DNA of 64,000 nucleotides from Clostridia bacterium UC5.1-1E11 (GTDB lineage: Bacteria; Bacillota; Clostridia; Oscillospirales; Acutalibacteraceae). Below, in pieces: positions 10,413 through 20,221 of the stretch (positions are counted from its first letter, which is position 1; each line of letters opens with the position of its first letter). The stretch covers positions 124,001 to 188,000 of the forward strand of contig BCAA01000004.1 of the NCBI GenBank assembly GCA_001305115.1. Direction: 5' to 3'. The translations under genes were made by a program, and so were the position numbers. The notes below the pieces were generated by a model that was not told where the DNA came from, searched no databases, and saw only the letters and a program-made list of their open reading frames with translations.

Positions 10413-11636
10413 ATGATGCCAAAACAAGAAGTAGTCGCTATGCTCCTTGCAGGCGGCCAGGGCAGCCGGTTGGGCGTGCTCACAAAGAACCTGGCAAAAC
10501 CGGCGGTGCCATACGGCGGTAAATACCGAATCATCGATTTTCCACTTTCAAACTGTGTCAATTCCGGTATTGAAAGTGTAGGTGTACTTACACAGTATCA
10601 GCCTCTTCTGCTGAATGAGTACATTGGCAGCGGTCAGCCTTGGGACCTGGACAGTATGAATGCTGGCGTACGTGTCCTGCCCCCGTATCAGCGCAGCCGC
10701 AAGTCCGATTGGTATAAAGGCACGGCAAACGCAATCTATCAGAATATCAATTTTATCGAACGGTATAATCCCGATTATGTGGTCGTTTTGTCCGGAGATC
10801 ATATCTATAAGATGGACTATTCCAAAATGGTGGCGTTTCACAAAGAAAATGACGCTGCATGTACCATTGCAGTGATTGAAGTCCCAATGGAGGAGGCATC
10901 TCGTTTTGGTATCTTGAATACCAATGAAGATGGATCGATCTATCAATTTGATGAGAAGCCAAAGGTACCAAAGAGCAATAAGGCCTCGATGGGAATCTAT
11001 GTATTTACGTGGAGTAAATTGCGCAAGTACCTAGAGGAGGATGAGGCCAATCCAAAGTCTTCAAATGACTTTGGAAAAGATGTTCTTCCGGCCATGTTGA
11101 ACGCTGGGGAGCGCATGTTTGCCTATCCGTTCCAGGGATATTGGAAGGATGTCGGAACCATCGAGAGTTTGTGGGAATCCAATATGGACCTGCTCAATCC
11201 GAATGTGGATCTGGACTTGAGCGAAGAAAGTTGGAAGATCTATTCACGCAACCCAGTCATGCCGCCGCATTACGTAGCAAAGGACGCCAAGGTACAAAAT
11301 TCCTTGGTAGCAGAGGGATGTAATGTGTATGGTGAGATCGACTTTGCAGTTTTGTTTGCAGGCGTTTACATTGCGCCAGGCGCACAGGTAAAGGATTCAA
11401 TCATTATGCCAGGTGCGCGTATTGAGGAAAACGCCATTGTCCAATATGCGATTGTTGCGGAAAATGCGGTGATTGGCAAAGGCAGCGTTGTAGGCGCACG
11501 GCCGGAGGACATTGAGAATAAGGACGAATGGGGTGTTGCGGTCGTTGGAAGCGGCTGCGTCCTTGCTCCGGGCACAACCGTACCCCCCAAGGCGATGATT
11601 GATGCGGAAACACTTGCAGAGGAGGGGTCAAAATGA
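10413..11636 (+). CDS. glgC: Glucose-1-phosphate adenylyltransferase, catalytic subunit
   Basis: The product (407 aa) makes ADP-glucose from glucose-1-phosphate and ATP, the committed step of glycogen synthesis. The pyrophosphorylase signature [13 protein letters not shown] (12-24) with [15 protein letters not shown] is intact, as is [10 protein letters not shown]. The C-terminal third has left-handed beta-helix hexapeptide repeats. RBS AAGGAGG precedes the ATG pair (10413 or 10416). Its stop overlaps the glgD start (ATGA), so the two are translationally coupled and probably form a heteromeric enzyme as known in Bacillus. Confidence 0.97.
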   Translation: MMPKQEVVAMLLAGGQGSRLGVLTKNLAKPAVPYGGKYRIIDFPLSNCVNSGIESVGVLTQYQPLLLNEYIGSGQPWDLDSMNAGVRVLPPYQRSRKSDWYKGTANAIYQNINFIERYNPDYVVVLSGDHIYKMDYSKMVAFHKENDAACTIAVIEVPMEEASRFGILNTNEDGSIYQFDEKPKVPKSNKASMGIYVFTWSKLRKYLEEDEANPKSSNDFGKDVLPAMLNAGERMFAYPFQGYWKDVGTIESLWESNMDLLNPNVDLDLSEESWKIYSRNPVMPPHYVAKDAKVQNSLVAEGCNVYGEIDFAVLFAGVYIAPGAQVKDSIIMPGARIEENAIVQYAIVAENAVIGKGSVVGARPEDIENKDEWGVAVVGSGCVLAPGTTVPPKAMIDAETLAEEGSK

Positions 11637-12751
11637 TGCGCGGAAATAACATACTGGGAATTTTGTTTGCAAATGTCCACGAAGAAAAAATTCGGGAATT
11701 GACGGAAAAACGCACCATGGGTTCGGTGCCCTTTGGCGGCCGTTATCGTCTGATCGATTTCCCGCTATCCAATTTGGTGAATTCCGGAATCAATAAGGTC
11801 GGTGTGGTTACAAAGGGCAACTACCAATCATTGATGGATCATCTCGGCTCAGGGAAAGCGTGGGACCTGTCTCGCAAGAGCTCCGGCCTGTTTATGCTTC
11901 CGCCGTTTGGCCACGAATCCCTGGTCAACAACAGTCGGATTGAATCGCTGGAATCCATCATGCGGTTCCTCACGAATTCCCAGGAAGAATATGTAGTTCT
12001 GAGCGATTGCGATGTGATCTGTAACATTGACTATCGCGACGTGATGGTTACTCATATGAAAAATCAAGCGGACATCACCGTGGTTTACCGCTATGGAAAG
12101 TTGCCAAAGATGATCAGCAATCCATCGGTTTATACCATTGACCCAGATGGCCGTGTGCGGGACATGGTAATCAATCCACGGCAGAGTGGTGAGTGCAACT
12201 TCGGCATGAGTATGCTCTTGATGCGCCGTGATCTGCTGATCCAGATGGTCACCGAGTGTGTGAGCCGCAATCTCTATAATTTTAAGAGAGATTTCCTGCA
12301 AAGAAATATTGAGAAATATCGCATTTATACCTATGAGTTTACGGGATTCGCGCAAAATATTTGCTCAATGAACTCCTACTTCGAGGCCAATATGGCCCTG
12401 ATGCTGCCAAAGGTACGCAGCCAGCTATTTGATTCAAATCGTCCGATTTTCACCAAGGTGCGCGACAACATGCCTGCACGCTACGGCTTAGGGGCGAATG
12501 TCAGCAATTCCCTTGTGGCGGATGGGTGCGTCATCGAAGGATCGGTCGAGAATTGCGTGCTGTTCCGCGGCGTGAAAGTCGACAAGGGCAGCAAGCTGGA
12601 AAACTGCGTTATTATGCAGGACAGTGAGATTGGGCCGAATTGCAAGCTCAACTATGTCGTGATCGATAAAGATGTTGTAATTAAAAATGATCGTTCCCTC
12701 ATGGGGTTCCAGTCTTATCCGGTCTTTATCAGCAAGGGTAGCGTGGTTTGA
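11633..12751 (+). CDS. glgD: Glucose-1-phosphate adenylyltransferase-like subunit GlgD
   Basis: This 372-residue paralogue of GlgC is the regulatory partner in Firmicutes ADP-glucose pyrophosphorylases. The fold is the same ([15 protein letters not shown], beta-helix C-terminus). The Gly-rich triphosphate-binding motif of GlgC is replaced by [14 protein letters not shown], and the catalytic [10 protein letters not shown] region by [12 protein letters not shown]. This indicates little or no own catalysis. It overlaps glgC by 4 bases. Confidence 0.95.
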   Translation: MMRGNNILGILFANVHEEKIRELTEKRTMGSVPFGGRYRLIDFPLSNLVNSGINKVGVVTKGNYQSLMDHLGSGKAWDLSRKSSGLFMLPPFGHESLVNNSRIESLESIMRFLTNSQEEYVVLSDCDVICNIDYRDVMVTHMKNQADITVVYRYGKLPKMISNPSVYTIDPDGRVRDMVINPRQSGECNFGMSMLLMRRDLLIQMVTECVSRNLYNFKRDFLQRNIEKYRIYTYEFTGFAQNICSMNSYFEANMALMLPKVRSQLFDSNRPIFTKVRDNMPARYGLGANVSNSLVADGCVIEGSVENCVLFRGVKVDKGSKLENCVIMQDSEIGPNCKLNYVVIDKDVVIKNDRSLMGFQSYPVFISKGSVV

Positions 12752-12800
12752 TAGGACTGCTTAGATGCAACATGAAAAGCGAAGGAGGAGATCGAAAACC

Positions 12801-14225
12801 ATGAAAGTATTATATTGTACCAGCGAGGCGCGGCCGTTTGCCGCGACAGGCGGCCTAGCGGATGTGGCGGGTTCTCTGCCACAAGCGCTCCGCGAACGGC
12901 TGATCGGGTGCCGGGTAGTGATGCCGCTCTACGAAGAGGTTCCGCAGGAGTTACGGGATGGTATGCGTTTTGTCACCAGTTTGTCGGTGCCGGTTGCTTG
13001 GCGCCGTCAGTACTGTGGCGTATTCGAAGCGCGTTCCGGCGGTGTGATCTATTACTTAATTGACAACCAGTATTATTTCAAGCGCAAGGGATTGTATGGC
13101 CATTATGACGACGCAGAACGTTTTGCGTTCCTGTCCCGTGCCGCATTGGAAATGCTGCCTTACATCGATTTTAAACCGGATATCATTCACTGCAACGATT
13201 GGCAAACCGCTCTAGTGCCGATCTATTATAGCATCTTCTATGCCAACAACGAGTGGTACCGTGGAATCAAGACCATTATCACGATCCATAATATCCAGTA
13301 TCAGGGGAAGTATGGCAAGGAGCTGGTAGAAGATGTACTGGGCATTCCGAAGTCAGAAAACCATCTGTTGGAGTATGACGATTGCGTCAATCTGATGAAG
13401 GGGGCAATTGAAACGGCCCACCGCGTAACGACGGTCAGCCCGACCTATGCCCAGGAGATTCTCGATCCGTGGTATTCCCATGAGTTGGACGGTATCTTGC
13501 GGGAACGTTCTTGGAAGCTCAGTGGTATCCTGAACGGGATTGATACAGTCAGTTATGATCCGGCGACGGATAAGGACATCTATGCCAATTATACAGCGGA
13601 CGATTTTGCCAACAAAGCGGAGAATAAACGCGCGTTGCAGGAGCGCCTGTGCTTGTCACAGGACCCGGATGTTCCGCTGATTGGCATGGTTACCCGCATG
13701 GTGGCCCATAAGGGCCTTGATCTTGTCAAGGAAGCGCTGGACCAGTTGATGTGGGAGACAAACGCACAGTTTGTGATTCTTGGCTCTGGTGATTTTGAAT
13801 ATGAGAATTTCTTCCGTGATATGCAAAATAAGTATCCGGGCCGCCTATGTGCGTGCTTCGGTTTTGTCCCGGAGCTGTCCCGCAAGATCTATGCGGGCGC
13901 AGATATTTTCCTGATGCCCAGTAAGAGCGAACCCTGTGGCTTGGCACAGATGATTTCTCTGCGCTATGGCACAATCCCGGTGGTGCGTGAGACCGGCGGT
14001 CTGAAGGATTCCATCCAGGATAGCGGCGACGGCTATGGAAATGGCTTTACGTTCCGTACATATAACAGCGGCGATATGCTGCATGCGCTGCATCGTTCGA
14101 TCGACGGTTATTACAACCGTGATGGCTGGAAGATCTTGGTTGAACGCGCCATGCGTTGTGACAATAGTTGGGGCAAGTCGGCGAATGAATACATTCGTTT
14201 GTATCGTGAACTTGTCAAAGAATAG
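12801..14225 (+). CDS. glgA: Glycogen synthase (GT5, ADP-glucose)
   Basis: The product (474 aa) extends alpha-1,4-glucan from ADP-glucose. It has the GT5 N-terminal domain and the GT1-like C-terminal half with SEPCGLAQMISLRYGTIPVV and the ETGGL motif. Start at 12801 follows GAAGGAGGAG at ten bases; an upstream in-frame ATG at 12765 lacks an RBS. Odd point: the family motif K-x-G-G-L at residues 15-19 reads ATGGL, so the Lys that contacts ADP-glucose in E. coli (Lys15) is Ala here. Last gene of the glycogen operon, followed by a perfect terminator. Confidence 0.96.
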   Translation: MKVLYCTSEARPFAATGGLADVAGSLPQALRERLIGCRVVMPLYEEVPQELRDGMRFVTSLSVPVAWRRQYCGVFEARSGGVIYYLIDNQYYFKRKGLYGHYDDAERFAFLSRAALEMLPYIDFKPDIIHCNDWQTALVPIYYSIFYANNEWYRGIKTIITIHNIQYQGKYGKELVEDVLGIPKSENHLLEYDDCVNLMKGAIETAHRVTTVSPTYAQEILDPWYSHELDGILRERSWKLSGILNGIDTVSYDPATDKDIYANYTADDFANKAENKRALQERLCLSQDPDVPLIGMVTRMVAHKGLDLVKEALDQLMWETNAQFVILGSGDFEYENFFRDMQNKYPGRLCACFGFVPELSRKIYAGADIFLMPSKSEPCGLAQMISLRYGTIPVVRETGGLKDSIQDSGDGYGNGFTFRTYNSGDMLHALHRSIDGYYNRDGWKILVERAMRCDNSWGKSANEYIRLYRELVKE

Positions 14226-14267
14226 GATTTGTGATAGAGTGTGTTTGAAAATGCACTCTGGCATAAG

Positions 14268-14304
14268 GAACAACCTGCCAGGATTTGGCAGGTTGTTCTG
14301 TTTT
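14268..14304 (+). terminator. Terminator of the glycogen operon
   Basis: A perfect 13-bp stem (GAACAACCTGCCA / TGGCAGGTTGTTC) with a 5-base loop is followed by TGTTTT. Confidence 0.9.
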
Positions 14305-14327
14305 GGGAGCTTGAGGGGGAACGAAGG

Positions 14328-15629
14328 ATGAGGATAAAAAATATTGCAGTTTTTCTGGCGACGGTTTTGTTGCTGTTAGGGGTTGCGTGCACAGCTGTTC
14401 CAGCGGGGGAAACCGGACCGTCTTCGGCCTCCACCGCCCCGGCAAAATCGGAGACGGATGTATCGAGTGAGGAAAGTGCAGTCGTGGAAAGCCGTCCAGA
14501 AGGAAATCCCTCTTCAGAGACACCTTTTGAGGCGTTTTCAGATTCTTCTTCGGGACAAGCAATGCTTCCCAGCGCTCCGGAAATGGCCCAGGGACTTTTT
14601 TCGCAGGGGTATCCGCAGGCACAGGTAGAATTGGAGAAAATGACCCTTGAGGAGAAAGTGGCGCAGGTATTCCTGTTCCGCTGTCCTTCGGAGGGGGCGC
14701 TTTCCACAGTACAGACATATCAGCCAGGCGGATTTATGCTCTTCGCAAAGGATTTCGACGGAAAGACGGCGGATCAGGTTCGTATGGAGCTGGAGTCGTA
14801 TCAGAACGCCAGCAAAATTCCCCTGTTTTTGGCGGTGGATGAGGAAGGGGGCACCGTTGTACGAGTCAGCCGGAATCCCAACCTAGCACCAAATAGGTTT
14901 GAATCGCCGCAACAGGTATTTGAACAAGGGGGAATGCAGGCGATTGTAGAGGATACGGTTCAAAAGACCCAACTGCTTCAGTCCTTAGGGGTGAATGTGA
15001 ATTTGGCACCTGTAGCAGACGTCTCCATCAATCCGGGGGATTTCATGTATGCGAGGACCTTTGGACAGGATGCGCCGGGCACAGCGGAATATGTAAAGAC
15101 CTCTGTGAAAACTTACAACCAGCAGCGAATGGCCTGTGCGTTAAAGCACTTTCCCGGCTATGGGAATAATGTGGATACCCACACCGGCATGGCGCAGGAT
15201 CATCGTCCCCTTGAGACGTTTACAGATTCCGATTTTTTACCGTTTGAGGCAGGAATTGCGGAGGGCGTGCCCATGATCTTGGTATCGCATAATATTGTGA
15301 CCTGTATGGACCCGGACCGGCCGGCTTCCCTCTCACCGGAAGTGCATCGAATTCTTCGGGAGGATCTTGGATTTACGGGGCTGATATTGACCGACGACCT
15401 GGCAATGGAGGCGATTCCTGACTACACAGGTGGAGAAAACCCCTGCGCAGCGGCGCTCAATGCGGGTAACGATCTGCTGCTTTCCTCCAACGTACAGGAA
15501 GACTATAATGCCCTGCTGGAAGCGGTCCAAAATGGGACTGTCACCGAGGAACGTCTGAATGAGGCAGTGCTTCGGATTTTAGCGATGAAATATTGTACAC
15601 AATATCAATGGGAAAGGGTGGTAGGATAA
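14328..15629 (+). CDS. nagZ: Lipoprotein beta-N-acetylhexosaminidase-like (GH3, NagZ type)
   Basis: The product (433 aa) begins with a lipoprotein signal ending near Cys24 (LLGVAC), then a Ser/Glu/Ala-rich linker to about residue 95, then a GH3 N-terminal barrel. Diagnostic NagZ features are KHFPGYGNNVDTHTG (Lys273-His274) and LILTDDLAMEA with the nucleophile Asp at 356/357. Known members hydrolyse GlcNAc-(anhydro)MurNAc or other beta-GlcNAc linkages of peptidoglycan. The anchor suggests work outside the membrane. ATG at 14328 follows GAGGGGGAA; an upstream GTG lies before the glgA terminator. The next gene starts right after its stop. Confidence 0.88.
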   Translation: MRIKNIAVFLATVLLLLGVACTAVPAGETGPSSASTAPAKSETDVSSEESAVVESRPEGNPSSETPFEAFSDSSSGQAMLPSAPEMAQGLFSQGYPQAQVELEKMTLEEKVAQVFLFRCPSEGALSTVQTYQPGGFMLFAKDFDGKTADQVRMELESYQNASKIPLFLAVDEEGGTVVRVSRNPNLAPNRFESPQQVFEQGGMQAIVEDTVQKTQLLQSLGVNVNLAPVADVSINPGDFMYARTFGQDAPGTAEYVKTSVKTYNQQRMACALKHFPGYGNNVDTHTGMAQDHRPLETFTDSDFLPFEAGIAEGVPMILVSHNIVTCMDPDRPASLSPEVHRILREDLGFTGLILTDDLAMEAIPDYTGGENPCAAALNAGNDLLLSSNVQEDYNALLEAVQNGTVTEERLNEAVLRILAMKYCTQYQWERVVG

Positions 15630-16067
15630 ATGAATCCGAATGGAATGTACGAAAAAATTCTCCTGACAATGCGGGAAGGGCGTTTCCCTGTGGCGCGTTT
15701 TGAGCTACATAACGATGCGGAAAAAGAGTTGGTGATGACGGCGTTGGACAATATATATATGATTGCTCCAGAGGATGAAATGGACCTTGTGAAAGCACGC
15801 GGAGATGTCCTTCGCAATTTGGAGGAACAAGGGCTCATTTCGATTGATTTTGATTCACCTGTCTGGGTAGCCGGGGATCATCAAATCTACTACAAAAGTA
15901 AAATCTATGAACTGCTTTGCCACACGGCGCTGGAGGCATCGCGCGCAATAGAGGGATGTCTATTCAATTTGCCAGTGTTGCGAAAGGGCTATGCAGAGCT
16001 TACTCCGAGGGGCCGGAAGGAGTCGCGCCGTCTGTTGGCTTGCCGCCGGATGAATCACGCTCGCTAA
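15630..16067 (+). CDS. Conserved-looking protein of unknown function (145 aa)
   Basis: ATG at 15630 directly follows the TAA of the GH3 gene, and the RBS (AAAGGGTGG) lies inside that gene, so the two are probably coupled. The sequence is soluble and mixed alpha/beta with no signal peptide. The central part (about 45-75, DEMDLVKARGDVLRNLEEQG) and the basic C-terminus could be a winged-helix-like fold, but I do not recognise a family. No Cys or catalytic motif stands out. Confidence 0.7.
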   Translation: MNPNGMYEKILLTMREGRFPVARFELHNDAEKELVMTALDNIYMIAPEDEMDLVKARGDVLRNLEEQGLISIDFDSPVWVAGDHQIYYKSKIYELLCHTALEASRAIEGCLFNLPVLRKGYAELTPRGRKESRRLLACRRMNHAR

Positions 16068-16273
16068 ACAAAAAGAGAAAGTCCAAAGAGGTGGACGTCA
16101 GGCCCATTATTCTCTCATGCAGGCTGCTTTGGCAACCATGTGGATCAATGCATTCTAGTAAGCGTTTCAACCGTTTTGTAGAAGGGCGCTGGTGGAATGA
16201 CTTTTTGGATGGGCGGCAAAGTGGCAGAGGTGCTTTGCATGTATCTGCGTGACAGAAAAGGGGAGAGGTAAAA
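16068..16273. other. Gap between convergent genes
   Basis: Several short open stretches are present but none has both an RBS and a plausible length; a fragment ending VAEVLCMYLRDRKGER at 16259 could be the tail of a decayed or frameshifted small gene. Nothing firmer is seen. Confidence 0.25.
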
Positions 16274-16308
16274 TACATAAAAAGCCGTTCCACTCTTTGT
16301 GGAACGGC
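16274..16308 (-). terminator. Terminator of the XRE regulator gene
   Basis: On the minus strand GCCGTTCCAC and GTGGAACGGC form a 10-bp stem followed by TTTTTA. It lies 60 bases past the stop of the XRE gene. Confidence 0.85.
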
Positions 16309-16368
16309 AATCAAACGATTGTTTGCATTTTTATAAGGTTCCTGTTATAATGGAACTGTTTTCAGCGA

Positions 16369-17100
16369 TTATTTTCGGGCGGTAGGATGGGGCTTTTCCA
16401 TGGGCTTCTTTCCACCGCCCATGCGTCCCTCCGCATTTTGAATCAGGTTGAACAGGGAGGACGCGAAAAGAGGATATTCCTCTGAAAGTTGTTCCGGAGA
16501 GAGAGGCGGGGCCTGATCCTTTTTGAGTCCTTCCATGTCTTCTATATCTTCACCACAGGCAAGCGCCTCGGCATTGGAAATGGCAACCTCCTGTGCCGCA
16601 TTAGAGCGACCGTTGCTCAACCGCTGCGGAACCGAAAACAAACCCTGCGGGTTTTTGCCATTTGCCGAATACAACAGACGGAAGGCTTTGTAGACCGCAA
16701 CACTTAGAAAAGACGAAATTTCCGTCGTCAGATGCTTGTTATTACATTTTTGGAGAATGCCGTAGATCACATTTAAGGAATTGGCAATCAGCTTTTTATT
16801 CAATGTGGGGAGCAGGCTGCCTTTAAACACGTTTTCCTTGCCGGCGGCATCCGGCTCCGGAAGATCTTCTACGGTGATCATCGCACCACTGCGGTGTGGA
16901 GAACGGCCAAGAAGATAATCGGTGGAGACATTATAAAAATCTGCAACCTTTACAACAAATTCAAGGCCGCATTCCCGAATGCCTTTTTCATAGTGGGATA
17001 GCAGTGCCTGAGAGACACCCAATTGTTCTGCGGCGCTTTTTTGGCTTAAACCGCGCTCCTTGCGCAGCAGCGTGATAATCCTTGGAAAATGACTGTTCAT
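16369..17100 (-). CDS. XRE-family helix-turn-helix regulator
   Basis: The product (243 aa) has an N-terminal Cro/C1-type HTH (about residues 6-62; LSQKSAAEQLGVSQALLSHYEKG, ending in STDYLLG). A longer C-terminal region is of unknown fold, with a Gly/Lys/Pro-rich end. The ATG at 17100 is chosen because GGAGG sits 9 bases upstream; an ATG at 17115 would overlap that RBS. It is divergent from the histidine phosphatase gene. The palindrome AGTATATACT in the shared gap may be its operator. No phage or toxin genes are nearby, so a housekeeping regulator is likely. Confidence 0.88.
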   Translation of the reverse strand: MNSHFPRIITLLRKERGLSQKSAAEQLGVSQALLSHYEKGIRECGLEFVVKVADFYNVSTDYLLGRSPHRSGAMITVEDLPEPDAAGKENVFKGSLLPTLNKKLIANSLNVIYGILQKCNNKHLTTEISSFLSVAVYKAFRLLYSANGKNPQGLFSVPQRLSNGRSNAAQEVAISNAEALACGEDIEDMEGLKKDQAPPLSPEQLSEEYPLFASSLFNLIQNAEGRMGGGKKPMEKPHPTARK

Positions 17101-17433
17101 GTTGCTGTCCTCCACCCCTATGCTGGATAGTATTTCGGAATGCGTTCCAAAGCGAACGCACCGTCAAGATCGTTTCAGAAGGCCGCGCAGAAAGCAAAGC
17201 TCCAAGTCGCCTTGCTCCAACGCGCTGGACCGCATCCATTTCACACATTTCGACCAAATGGCACAGGAAGAAATGGACGGGATACGTCGAAAAAGCGTAT
17301 ATTTTGCAGAATAACGTATAGTAAAGTATATACTAAATACAACATTTTGTAAACCACTAGATACAGTACTTTTTTCAGGCTTTGCCACAAGAACAAGTGC
17401 TCAGTGAAGGATATTTACGAAAGGTGGTGGCTG
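17101..17433. promoter_or_regulatory. Divergent regulatory gap with palindrome AGTATATACT
   Basis: The perfect 10-bp palindrome at 17325-17334 lies in an AT-rich block next to TATAGT (17317-17322). It is placed where an autoregulated XRE protein would bind. The remainder (17104-17310) is GC-rich, has open frames on both strands but no supported gene. Confidence 0.35.
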
Positions 17434-18195
17434 GTGAAATATCTGTTTCACCGTTATCTTATGAAATCCTATACCATACATCTGATCCGGCACGGGATTG
17501 CCGAGGGGAATTTACTGGGGCAGTACATCGGGAGGACCGATTCCCCTCTTGCCGACGAAGGCCGTAAAGCCCTGCAAGCGCTCAAGGAAACATATGCATA
17601 TCCTTCCGCACAGGTTTTTTATTGTAGCCCTATGAGCCGGTGTGTGGAGACTTTGCGGATTCTTTACCCGGAGGCAGAACCTGTCTTGATCGATGGGTTC
17701 CGTGAATGTGATTTTGGCGACTGGGAGGGAAAGACTGCCAAGCAGCTGGCAGAAGAGGACCCGCGTTTCTTGCAATGGATGGAAAGCAGCCGCTCCGTAG
17801 CGCCGCCCCATGGGGAGAGCACCGGCGTGTTGGTCCAACGTACCTGTGCTGCCTTTGAAAAGTTGGTAGAGGAACTGATGCGTTCCGGTACAACGTCAGC
17901 AGTGGTGGTGGCGCACGGCGGCACGCTGATGTCGATTCTTTCGGCGTATGGTTTGCCGCGCGCCAGCTTTTACGACTGGATGACTGAAAATGGCTGTGGT
18001 TACTCCATGCGGATCACGCCGGGATTGTGGATGCGTTCCATGGTGGCCGAGGTGTACGACACCATTCCAGCGGGACGCAACGCAGAGGGTGGCGACGAAA
18101 AATTCATCGTCGATCTTGCGCGAGAAGCTGCAAATCGTGCATTTCGAAAGAATACCCCAGAATTGGACGGAAAAAATGCCCCGGCGGAGGGTTGA
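17434..18195 (+). CDS. Histidine phosphatase family protein (phosphoglycerate mutase-like)
   Basis: The product (about 253 aa) belongs to the histidine phosphatase superfamily. The RHG motif is in LIRHGIAEGN (nucleophile His20), followed by SPMSRCVET, the acid FRECDFGDWEGK and the second His in VVVAHGGTL. Members dephosphorylate sugar phosphates, alpha-ribazole phosphate or similar; the substrate cannot be read from sequence. GTG at 17434 follows AAAGGTGG at six bases; ATG at 17461 is possible but has no RBS. The C-terminal 50 residues are variable. Confidence 0.85.
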   Translation: MKYLFHRYLMKSYTIHLIRHGIAEGNLLGQYIGRTDSPLADEGRKALQALKETYAYPSAQVFYCSPMSRCVETLRILYPEAEPVLIDGFRECDFGDWEGKTAKQLAEEDPRFLQWMESSRSVAPPHGESTGVLVQRTCAAFEKLVEELMRSGTTSAVVVAHGGTLMSILSAYGLPRASFYDWMTENGCGYSMRITPGLWMRSMVAEVYDTIPAGRNAEGGDEKFIVDLAREAANRAFRKNTPELDGKNAPAEG

Positions 18196-18220
18196 CATTT
18201 TTGCAAAGAACCGTTAATAT
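18192..18220 (+). promoter_or_regulatory. Promoter of the Leu T-box/leuA transcript
   Basis: TTGACA (18192-18197) and TAATAT (18215-18220) are 17 bases apart. It overlaps the end of the phosphatase gene. Confidence 0.8.
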
Positions 18221-18227
18221 AAATATC

Positions 18228-18492
18228 ATAAAGAAAAGGCGATGACGGGAATAAGACTTGCGTTTTTTCTTCAGAGAGCCAGCGGTTGGTGTGAGTTGGT
18301 GGGAAGGCGTTGGTGTATAGCTCATCCCTGAGCTGCCGGTTTGATTGGTTTGCGTAGAACCGGACGTATGGCTGCGTTATAAGCAAAGGCCTTGTTGGAG
18401 GCTGAAGGGCGCGTAAGCGCTGAATTTGGGTGGTACCGCGGATTTATAAATTCGCCCCGAACTTTCTGAGGAAGGTTCGGGGATTTTTTATT
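18228..18492 (+). promoter_or_regulatory. T-box leader, leucine specifier CTC
   Basis: The T-box sequence GGGTGGTACCGCGG is at 18428-18441 and the terminator hairpin (CCCCGAAC...GTTCGGGG, then ATTTTTT) at about 18458-18490. Stem I contains GAGAGCC and the specifier region CTC-ATCCC-TGAGC. CTC at 18321-18323 is a Leu codon, matching leuA downstream. Uncharged tRNA-Leu is expected to favour the antiterminator. Confidence 0.9.
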
Positions 18493-18511
18493 TCTATAGG
18501 AGGATCTTGCT

Positions 18512-20221
18512 ATGTACGAAAGTTTTCACAAGTATATTCCTTTCCAGCCAGTCCCACTGCCGGACCGCACTTGGCCGGAAAAAGTGATTACAAAAGCGCC
18601 TGTCTGGTGCAGCGTTGACCTGCGCGACGGAAACCAGGCGCTGATTGACCCCATGAATCTCGAGGAAAAATTGCGTTTTTTCCAGACGCTTGTGGACATC
18701 GGTTTTAAAGAGATTGAGATCGGATTCCCGTCCTCTTCGGAGACGGAATATGAGATCTGCCGGACCCTCATCGACCGAAACTTGATTCCGGACGACGTGA
18801 CCATCCAAGTGTTGGTACAAGCGCGCCCTCATTTGATTAAAAAGACCTTTGAGGCGATTCAGGGCGCTAAAAACGTGATCGTACATTTCTATAATTCGAC
18901 TTCGACCTTGCAGAGAAAAGTGGTATTTAAGACCGATATGCAGGGCGTCATCGACATTGCGGTCAACGGTGCAAAGCTGATCAAAGAACTCACCGATGAA
19001 GAGGTCGCCAGGACAGGGATGAACATCCGCTATGAGTATTCGCCGGAGAGTTTCTCGGGAACAGAGATGGACAATGCCGTTGCGATCTGTGAGGCGGTGA
19101 TGGATGTTTTAAAACCTACACCGGACAATAAACTGATTCTAAACCTGCCGAATACGGTGGAGATGAGCACCCCGAACCACCACGCAGACCAGATCGAATA
19201 TTTTTGCCGTCATATCAAAAACCGCGACAGCGTTATCATCAGTCTACATCCGCACAATGACCGCGGCACCGCAACGGCTGCTACAGAGTTGGGGCTGTTG
19301 GCAGGGGCGGAACGTGTGGAAGGCACCCTGTTTGGAAATGGAGAGCGCACCGGGAATGCAGACATCATGAATGTTGCAATGAACCTGTACTCCCAGGGGG
19401 TGGACCCAGAACTGGATTTCTCCAATATCCGCGAAATTCGTGAAATTTATGAAAAATGTACCCGCATGAAGGTACATGACCGCCATCCCTATGCGGGCAA
19501 TTTGGTGTTTACCGCGTTCTCCGGTTCACACCAAGATGCCATCAAAAAGGGTGTCGATTATATGCGTGAACACGACACCCAGTACTGGGAAGTCCCGTAT
19601 CTTCCGATTGACCCAGCAGATGTCGGGCGTAAATATGAGCCGATCATCCGCATCAACAGCCAGTCTGGCAAGGGTGGAGCGGCCTTTATCATGCAGCAGA
19701 GCTTTGGCTATGAGCTTCCAAAGGCAATGCATCCGGAGTTCGGGGCTATGGTCAAGGCGGCTTGCGACGAGGCAGGGCGAGAGTTATTGCCAAACGAGAT
19801 TTTCGATATTTTCCGTGCACATTATCTCGATGTCAAATATCCATACAACCTCAAAAAATATAAGCTCTATGAGGAAAACGATGTGGACGGTGAAACCGTT
19901 GTGCATTTTGAAGGCAATCTGCGTTTCCGCCATGAGGACCATCAAATCAGCGCAGCTGGCAACGGCCCGATCGATGCCTTCTTTAAGGCGTTGCGTACAG
20001 TGGGAATTCACGACTACAAATTCGTCACCTACCGCGAGCATGCAGTCTCAGAAGGTGCGGACTCTAAGGCCATTTCGTATATCCAACTGACGGCGCCGAA
20101 TGGAAAGACAGTGTTTGGCGTTGGCATGGACGGAAACATCAGCTTGGCTTCCATCAAAGGCATTATCTGCGCCATTAACCGCGCATGTAGTGAAGAAGAG
20201 ACCGCTTCCAAGGCGGATTGA
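18512..20221 (+). CDS. leuA: 2-isopropylmalate synthase (LeuA type 2)
   Basis: The product (569 aa) condenses acetyl-CoA with 2-oxoisovalerate, the first committed step of leucine synthesis. The HMGL-like barrel has WCSVDLRDGNQAL, the metal motif SLHPHNDRGTA and LFGNGERTGN. The C-terminal domain (about 430-560) is the leucine-binding LeuA dimer domain. Length and sequence fit the long LeuA2 form. RBS AGGAGG precedes the ATG. Controlled by the Leu T-box. leuB follows after 312 bases; leuC and leuD are not in the window. Confidence 0.97.
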   Translation: MYESFHKYIPFQPVPLPDRTWPEKVITKAPVWCSVDLRDGNQALIDPMNLEEKLRFFQTLVDIGFKEIEIGFPSSSETEYEICRTLIDRNLIPDDVTIQVLVQARPHLIKKTFEAIQGAKNVIVHFYNSTSTLQRKVVFKTDMQGVIDIAVNGAKLIKELTDEEVARTGMNIRYEYSPESFSGTEMDNAVAICEAVMDVLKPTPDNKLILNLPNTVEMSTPNHHADQIEYFCRHIKNRDSVIISLHPHNDRGTATAATELGLLAGAERVEGTLFGNGERTGNADIMNVAMNLYSQGVDPELDFSNIREIREIYEKCTRMKVHDRHPYAGNLVFTAFSGSHQDAIKKGVDYMREHDTQYWEVPYLPIDPADVGRKYEPIIRINSQSGKGGAAFIMQQSFGYELPKAMHPEFGAMVKAACDEAGRELLPNEIFDIFRAHYLDVKYPYNLKKYKLYEENDVDGETVVHFEGNLRFRHEDHQISAAGNGPIDAFFKALRTVGIHDYKFVTYREHAVSEGADSKAISYIQLTAPNGKTVFGVGMDGNISLASIKGIICAINRACSEEETASKAD

